64,000 nt of DNA from Parahoeflea halophila (GTDB taxonomy: Bacteria > Pseudomonadota > Alphaproteobacteria > Rhizobiales > Rhizobiaceae): assembly GCF_900220985.1 (NCBI RefSeq), contig NZ_OCPC01000001.1, forward strand, positions 908,836 through 972,835. Direction: 5' to 3'. Of the stretch, positions 60,689 to 64,000 are shown piece by piece (the stretch's first letter is position 1; every line of letters begins with the position of its first letter). Both the position numbers and the translations under genes were made by a program. Under the pieces are notes generated by a model. That model was not told the origin of the DNA. It saw only the letters and a program-made list of their open reading frames with translations, and did no database searches.

Positions 60689-62077
60689 TCACGCCTTCGC
60701 AACGTCCAGATACAGATCCCGCCTGGTAAACCGGTAATTGAGCAGCACCGCGGCGACGCCCAGGCCGATGGCGAGGCCGGCCCAGATGCCCGGGCCGCCG
60801 AGGCCCAGGCCGAAACCGAGCCCGTAGGCTGCCGACAGGCCCACCGGCCAGTAGCTGATTACCGCCATGATCATCGGAATGCGGGTGTCCTTGATGCCGC
60901 GCAGCAGCCCGGCGCCGATCGCCTGGATGGCATCGACCAGCTGGAACGCGGCGGCCACCAGGAGCAGCGGCACGGCCACGGCCAGGAGTTCCGCCGCATC
61001 GGCATTGCTCTCGTCGAGAAACAGGCTGACGAGCGCTTCCGGAATCAGCCAGAACAAGGCACCGGAGGCGAGCGCTGCTACCACCGAAAGCCCCATCACC
61101 GTGTGCGCCGCCCGTGCAAGCTCCTCCATGTTGGCGCGGCCATAGGCCTGGCCGATCCGCACGGTGGCCGCATGTGACAAGCCCAGCGGCACCATGAAGC
61201 TGATAGAGGCAAGCTGGATGGCAATGCCGTGGGCGGCCAGCTGCACGGTGCCGAGCCAGCCCATCATCACCGAGGCGGCCATGAACAGCCCGACCTCGGC
61301 CAGGATGGTGAAACCGATCGGCACGCCGAGCCGGAAGACTTCGACGAAGGCCGGCCATTCCGGCCGCCAGAAGCGCTGGAACAGATTGTATTCGGAATGC
61401 CGTGGATGCAGCGCCGCCCATCCCGCCATGATCAGGAAGATCACGCTGGAACTGAAAACGGAAGCTACGGCGGCGCCGCGCACACCCATCTCCGGCCAGC
61501 CGAAATTGCCGAAGATCAGCCCGTAATTGAGGACCGCATTGACCACCGTGCCGACCAGCGCCGACCACAAAACGATCGCAGCCCGCGAACGCGCGGCGAA
61601 GAACGACCGCAAGGCCATCATCATTACCGCCGGGAACATGCCCCACTGGGCAATGCGGATGTAATCGCTGGCCAGCGCCGCCAGTTCCGGCTTCTGGCCG
61701 AGCGCGATCAGCGCCGGCTCCAGCTGCCACAGGAACGGCATTGCCAGCACCGAATAGATGAGCAGGATCCACATCCCCATCCGCACCGAGCGGCGCACAT
61801 GAGTGGGATCATTGCGGCCTTCGGCCTGGGCTGCCAGCGGCAGGATGGCGCTGGCAAAGCCCGTGCCGAAGATGAAGACGATGAAAAAGGCCTGCGACCC
61901 GAGCACGGTGGCCGCCAGTTCTTCCGTGCCGTACCAGCCGAGCATCACCACATCCGTGGTGGCAATCGCGATCTGGGCAATCTGGGTGCCCACCAGCGGC
62001 AGGCCGAGCGCCAGTGTTGCCCAGATATGCGCGCCCCAGCTCTGCCCGTCCCTGGCGGTTTTCAACTGCACGTTCAT
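60689..62077 (-). CDS. MATE family efflux transporter
   Basis: A 462-residue inner-membrane protein with twelve hydrophobic helices in two similar six-helix halves. A-L-A-L-G-L-P-L-V-G-T-Q-I-A-Q opens the first half and F-R-L-G-V-P-I-G-F-T-I-L-A-E the second. The pattern is that of NorM/DinF-like drug/sodium or proton antiporters. GGAG lies 6 bases upstream of the ATG at 62077. The longer frame to 62170 adds unrelated residues. It probably exports cationic or aromatic compounds; the substrate cannot be told from sequence. Confidence 0.92.
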   Translation of the reverse strand: MNVQLKTARDGQSWGAHIWATLALGLPLVGTQIAQIAIATTDVVMLGWYGTEELAATVLGSQAFFIVFIFGTGFASAILPLAAQAEGRNDPTHVRRSVRMGMWILLIYSVLAMPFLWQLEPALIALGQKPELAALASDYIRIAQWGMFPAVMMMALRSFFAARSRAAIVLWSALVGTVVNAVLNYGLIFGNFGWPEMGVRGAAVASVFSSSVIFLIMAGWAALHPRHSEYNLFQRFWRPEWPAFVEVFRLGVPIGFTILAEVGLFMAASVMMGWLGTVQLAAHGIAIQLASISFMVPLGLSHAATVRIGQAYGRANMEELARAAHTVMGLSVVAALASGALFWLIPEALVSLFLDESNADAAELLAVAVPLLLVAAAFQLVDAIQAIGAGLLRGIKDTRIPMIMAVISYWPVGLSAAYGLGFGLGLGGPGIWAGLAIGLGVAAVLLNYRFTRRDLYLDVAKA

Positions 62078-62227
62078 GAAATGCTCCCGTCCTCGAAAAA
62101 CGCTTATGCGCCCGCGAAAAATACTTGGCAACCCGCTCTGCAACGCGGCGCGCCTCTGTGCTGCATCCATCCCGGATTGCCGAGACGGGAGCTTCTCAAT
62201 TCACGCATAAGATCCCATACTAGCGGG

Positions 62228-63550
62228 ATGGACAGTATCGACATCCCCGCAACCGCGCAGACCCTTGTCACCTTCTGGGACAAGACCTCCGCCTATCTCG
62301 CCCAGCCCTGGACCTTCTATCAGATCCTGATTCTGGCGGGCTGCTATGCGGCCGGCTGGGTGATATCGCGCAGGGTCGAGCCCTGGCTTGAAGACCGCGC
62401 CCGCACGATCAAGGGAAAGCCCGGCCTGCTGCGCGTCATCATCGCGGTGATGCGCCGGACCCACTGGATCATCTTCCTGATCCTGCTGTGGCTCATCCGG
62501 CTGGTGACACTGGAACTGACCTGGCCGTCACGGACCTATCTGATGGCGCTGGCGCTGGCGCTCGGCTGGGCCTGGTTGGCGATCTCGGTCTCGAGCCGCA
62601 TCATTCACAACCGGACCATCTCGCGGCTGATCGCGCTTGCGGTGTTCGGCTATGTCGCGCTCGGGATACTCGAACTGCGCCCAGATGCCGCCGCGTTTCT
62701 CGAGCAGATGGCCATCCAGCTTGGCGACCTGCGCATCTCGGCGCTGTTCGTCCTGCGCACCGTGGTGATTACCGCGGGCTTTCTCTGGATCGCCAATCTG
62801 GCCGGAAATTTCTTCGACAGCCGCATCAACACGTTTGAGGACCTGTCTCCTTCGTTCAGGGTTCTGGCTGGCAAGGTGGTCAAGATCAGCCTGATCGTGA
62901 TTGCCGGGATGATGGCGCTGTCTTCCACCGGCATCGATCTCACCGCGCTGACCGTGTTTTCCGGTGCCGTCGGCGTCGGGCTCGGCTTCGGCCTGCAGAA
63001 AGTGGTGTCGAACTTCATCTCCGGCGTCATCATCCTGATGGACCGCTCGATCAAGCCCGGTGACACCATCGCGCTTGGCGACACCTTTGGCTGGATCCGC
63101 GAATTGCGCGCCCGCTTCGTTTCGGTGATCACCCGCGACGGCCGCGAATACCTGATCCCGAACGAGGACTTCATTACCCAGAAAGTGGTCAACTGGTCGT
63201 TTTCCGACAAGCTGGTGCGGCTCGATGTCGATTTCGGCGTGGCCTATGACAGCGACCCGCATGAAGTCACCAGACTGGCGATCGCCGCAGCCAGTACCAT
63301 CGACCGCGTTCTCGATGCGCCGTCTCCCGTGTGCTGGATGACGCAATTCGGCTCGTCGTCACTGGATTTCAAGCTGCGCTTCTGGATCGCCGACCCGCAG
63401 GCGGGCCTGACCAATGTCCGCGGCAAGGTGCTGCTTGCGATGTGGGATGAGTTCAAGGAAAACGGCGTCAACATCCCCTTCCCGCACCGGGAAATCATCA
63501 TGCGCACGCCGGTGGAGGTCGTCAGCCGCACCGCGCCGGAAGCCGAATAG
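62228..63550 (+). CDS. mechanosensitive ion channel (MscS family), six-helix type
   Basis: A 440-residue membrane protein with about six helices (residues ~30-250). The pore helix contains L-T-V-F-S-G-A-V-G-V-G-L-G-F-G-L-Q-K-V-V-S-N-F (residues ~239-261). The beta domain (I-K-P-G-D-T-I) and C-terminal alpha/beta domain end I-P-F-P-H-R-E-I. It is longer than the channel at 43768, with extra N-terminal helices. It should act as an osmotic safety valve. The ATG at 62228 lies 150 bp from the divergent MATE gene. A bidirectional hairpin follows its stop at 63628. Confidence 0.92.
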   Translation: MDSIDIPATAQTLVTFWDKTSAYLAQPWTFYQILILAGCYAAGWVISRRVEPWLEDRARTIKGKPGLLRVIIAVMRRTHWIIFLILLWLIRLVTLELTWPSRTYLMALALALGWAWLAISVSSRIIHNRTISRLIALAVFGYVALGILELRPDAAAFLEQMAIQLGDLRISALFVLRTVVITAGFLWIANLAGNFFDSRINTFEDLSPSFRVLAGKVVKISLIVIAGMMALSSTGIDLTALTVFSGAVGVGLGFGLQKVVSNFISGVIILMDRSIKPGDTIALGDTFGWIRELRARFVSVITRDGREYLIPNEDFITQKVVNWSFSDKLVRLDVDFGVAYDSDPHEVTRLAIAAASTIDRVLDAPSPVCWMTQFGSSSLDFKLRFWIADPQAGLTNVRGKVLLAMWDEFKENGVNIPFPHREIIMRTPVEVVSRTAPEAE

Positions 63551-63627
63551 CCCCGGAAAGTGGGGCGGCAAAGCCAATCCTCCGTTGCATATCCGCCTGC
63601 CGCCCGACCCTGAACCGGCCACAAAAA

Positions 63628-63653
63628 TGCCGGGAGCCCTGGAGCTCCCGGCA
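63628..63653 (-). terminator. Rho-independent terminator between the MscS and chemoreceptor genes
   Basis: A 10-bp perfect stem TGCCGGGAGC/GCTCCCGGCA with a 6-base loop, flanked by A runs to the left (T run on the minus strand). It lies 27 bp after the chemoreceptor stop and can serve both convergent genes. Confidence 0.85.
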
Positions 63654-63680
63654 AAATCGAGGTCGAAACCCGCTGTTGGA

Positions 63681-64000
63681 TCAGAACTCTGACCAGTCCT
63701 GTTCGACAGCGGCAGATCCGTTCGAGCTGAAGGCCTGCCGCACCTTGTTGACCATCGCCTTGGCCGGGGAAGGCCGTGCCGGGGCAGCAGCAGTGGCGGC
63801 GGCCGGCGATATCTGCACACGCGGCGCCGGGCGGCTCGTATGGCTTGGTTGGGCTGGCGAAAGGCTCGCGCCCGCCCCCGCAATCCGGAAGCGCTGGACC
63901 AGCGAGGAAAGCTCGGCCGTTTCACCCGACAGCCTGTGAGTGAGCGCCGTGGCTTCCTCGACCATCGCCGCATTCTGCTGGGTAACCTGGTCCATCTGGC
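63681..64000 (-). CDS. C-terminal end of a methyl-accepting chemotaxis protein (partial, cut by right edge)
   Basis: The last ~106 residues of a chemoreceptor are present; the rest lies beyond the window. The segment M-D-Q-V-T-Q-Q-N-A-A-M-V-E-E-A-T-A is the typical end of the methyl-accepting signalling hairpin. It is followed by a second-helix piece (L-S-S-L-V-Q-R-F) and a flexible Ala/Pro-rich tail. The protein ends D-W-S-E-F, a good match to the xWxxF tether bound by the CheR methyltransferase and CheB in other bacteria. This suggests a high-abundance receptor able to recruit adaptation enzymes. The ligand domain is not visible. Confidence 0.92.
   Translation of the reverse strand, partial: QMDQVTQQNAAMVEEATALTHRLSGETAELSSLVQRFRIAGAGASLSPAQPSHTSRPAPRVQISPAAATAAAPARPSPAKAMVNKVRQAFSSNGSAAVEQDWSEF

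Overview
The window is chromosomal DNA of high G+C content from an alphaproteobacterium, most likely of the order Hyphomicrobiales (Rhizobiales), close to Rhizobiaceae or Hoeflea-type bacteria. The indications are an HWE-type histidine kinase, a DUF930 protein, the rpoD/dnaG/YqeY/carA neighbourhood, a RirA-type iron box (TGA-N9-TCA), a FixK/FNR box, and a 105-bp intergenic repeat of a kind I associate with rhizobial genomes. Species assignment is inference. Most of the window is core or common accessory chromosome. No phage, CRISPR array or complete insertion sequence is visible.

Layout. 1-8 kb: an M48-type peptidase start cut by the left edge, a DUF898 membrane protein, DUF4399 protein, a short-chain dehydrogenase, an overlapping HWE kinase/response regulator pair, and EttA. 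8-19 kb: a GT-C-like membrane glycosyltransferase, a lysophospholipase-like hydrolase, a CaiB/BaiF CoA-transferase overlapping a ThDP enzyme, a six-cysteine small protein under a perfect FNR/FixK box, a DCC protein, small metabolic proteins, a Bfd-like ferredoxin, a fused iron ABC permease and YaeQ. 19.5-23 kb: an HTTM gene broken by two in-frame stops, divergent from a DCC gene, then a diguanylate cyclase. 23-26.7 kb: an overlapping three-gene catabolic operon (racemase/isomerase-like, M24 peptidase, PLP ammonia-lyase) with a divergent Lrp/AsnC regulator, resembling part of the ectoine-degradation loci. 26.7-33.6 kb: a MarR/Acg-nitroreductase operon with a double operator, an iron-binding protein with an IRO-box promoter, a TetR/quinone-reductase operon, an aldo-keto reductase and ureidoglycine aminohydrolase.

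33.6-36.5 kb is a visibly A+T-richer island. It lies between an IS3-family remnant and the 3' end of tRNA-Ile(CAT), and holds a secreted trypsin-like protease and a lipoprotein of unknown function. 36.9-44.7 kb: a SIMPL protein, small secreted and GNAT/SnoaL proteins, a 1.2-kb non-coding stretch, a DUF930 protein, SDR, GST and an MscS channel. 44.8-54 kb: rpoD, dnaG, two tandem LuxR solos with a PAS protein, YqeY and carA. 54-64 kb: a polytopic membrane protein, an XRE/MmyB regulator with its operator, cytochrome c plus PQQ-type sugar dehydrogenase, hemerythrin, MATE pump, a second MscS channel, and the C-terminus of a chemoreceptor.

The most unusual signals are: the cysteine-rich protein behind an FNR-type promoter; the protease/lipoprotein island at the tRNA; the 105-bp repeat, whose three copies all supply the stop codon of the adjacent gene; and the HTTM gene with TAA and TAG interruptions.
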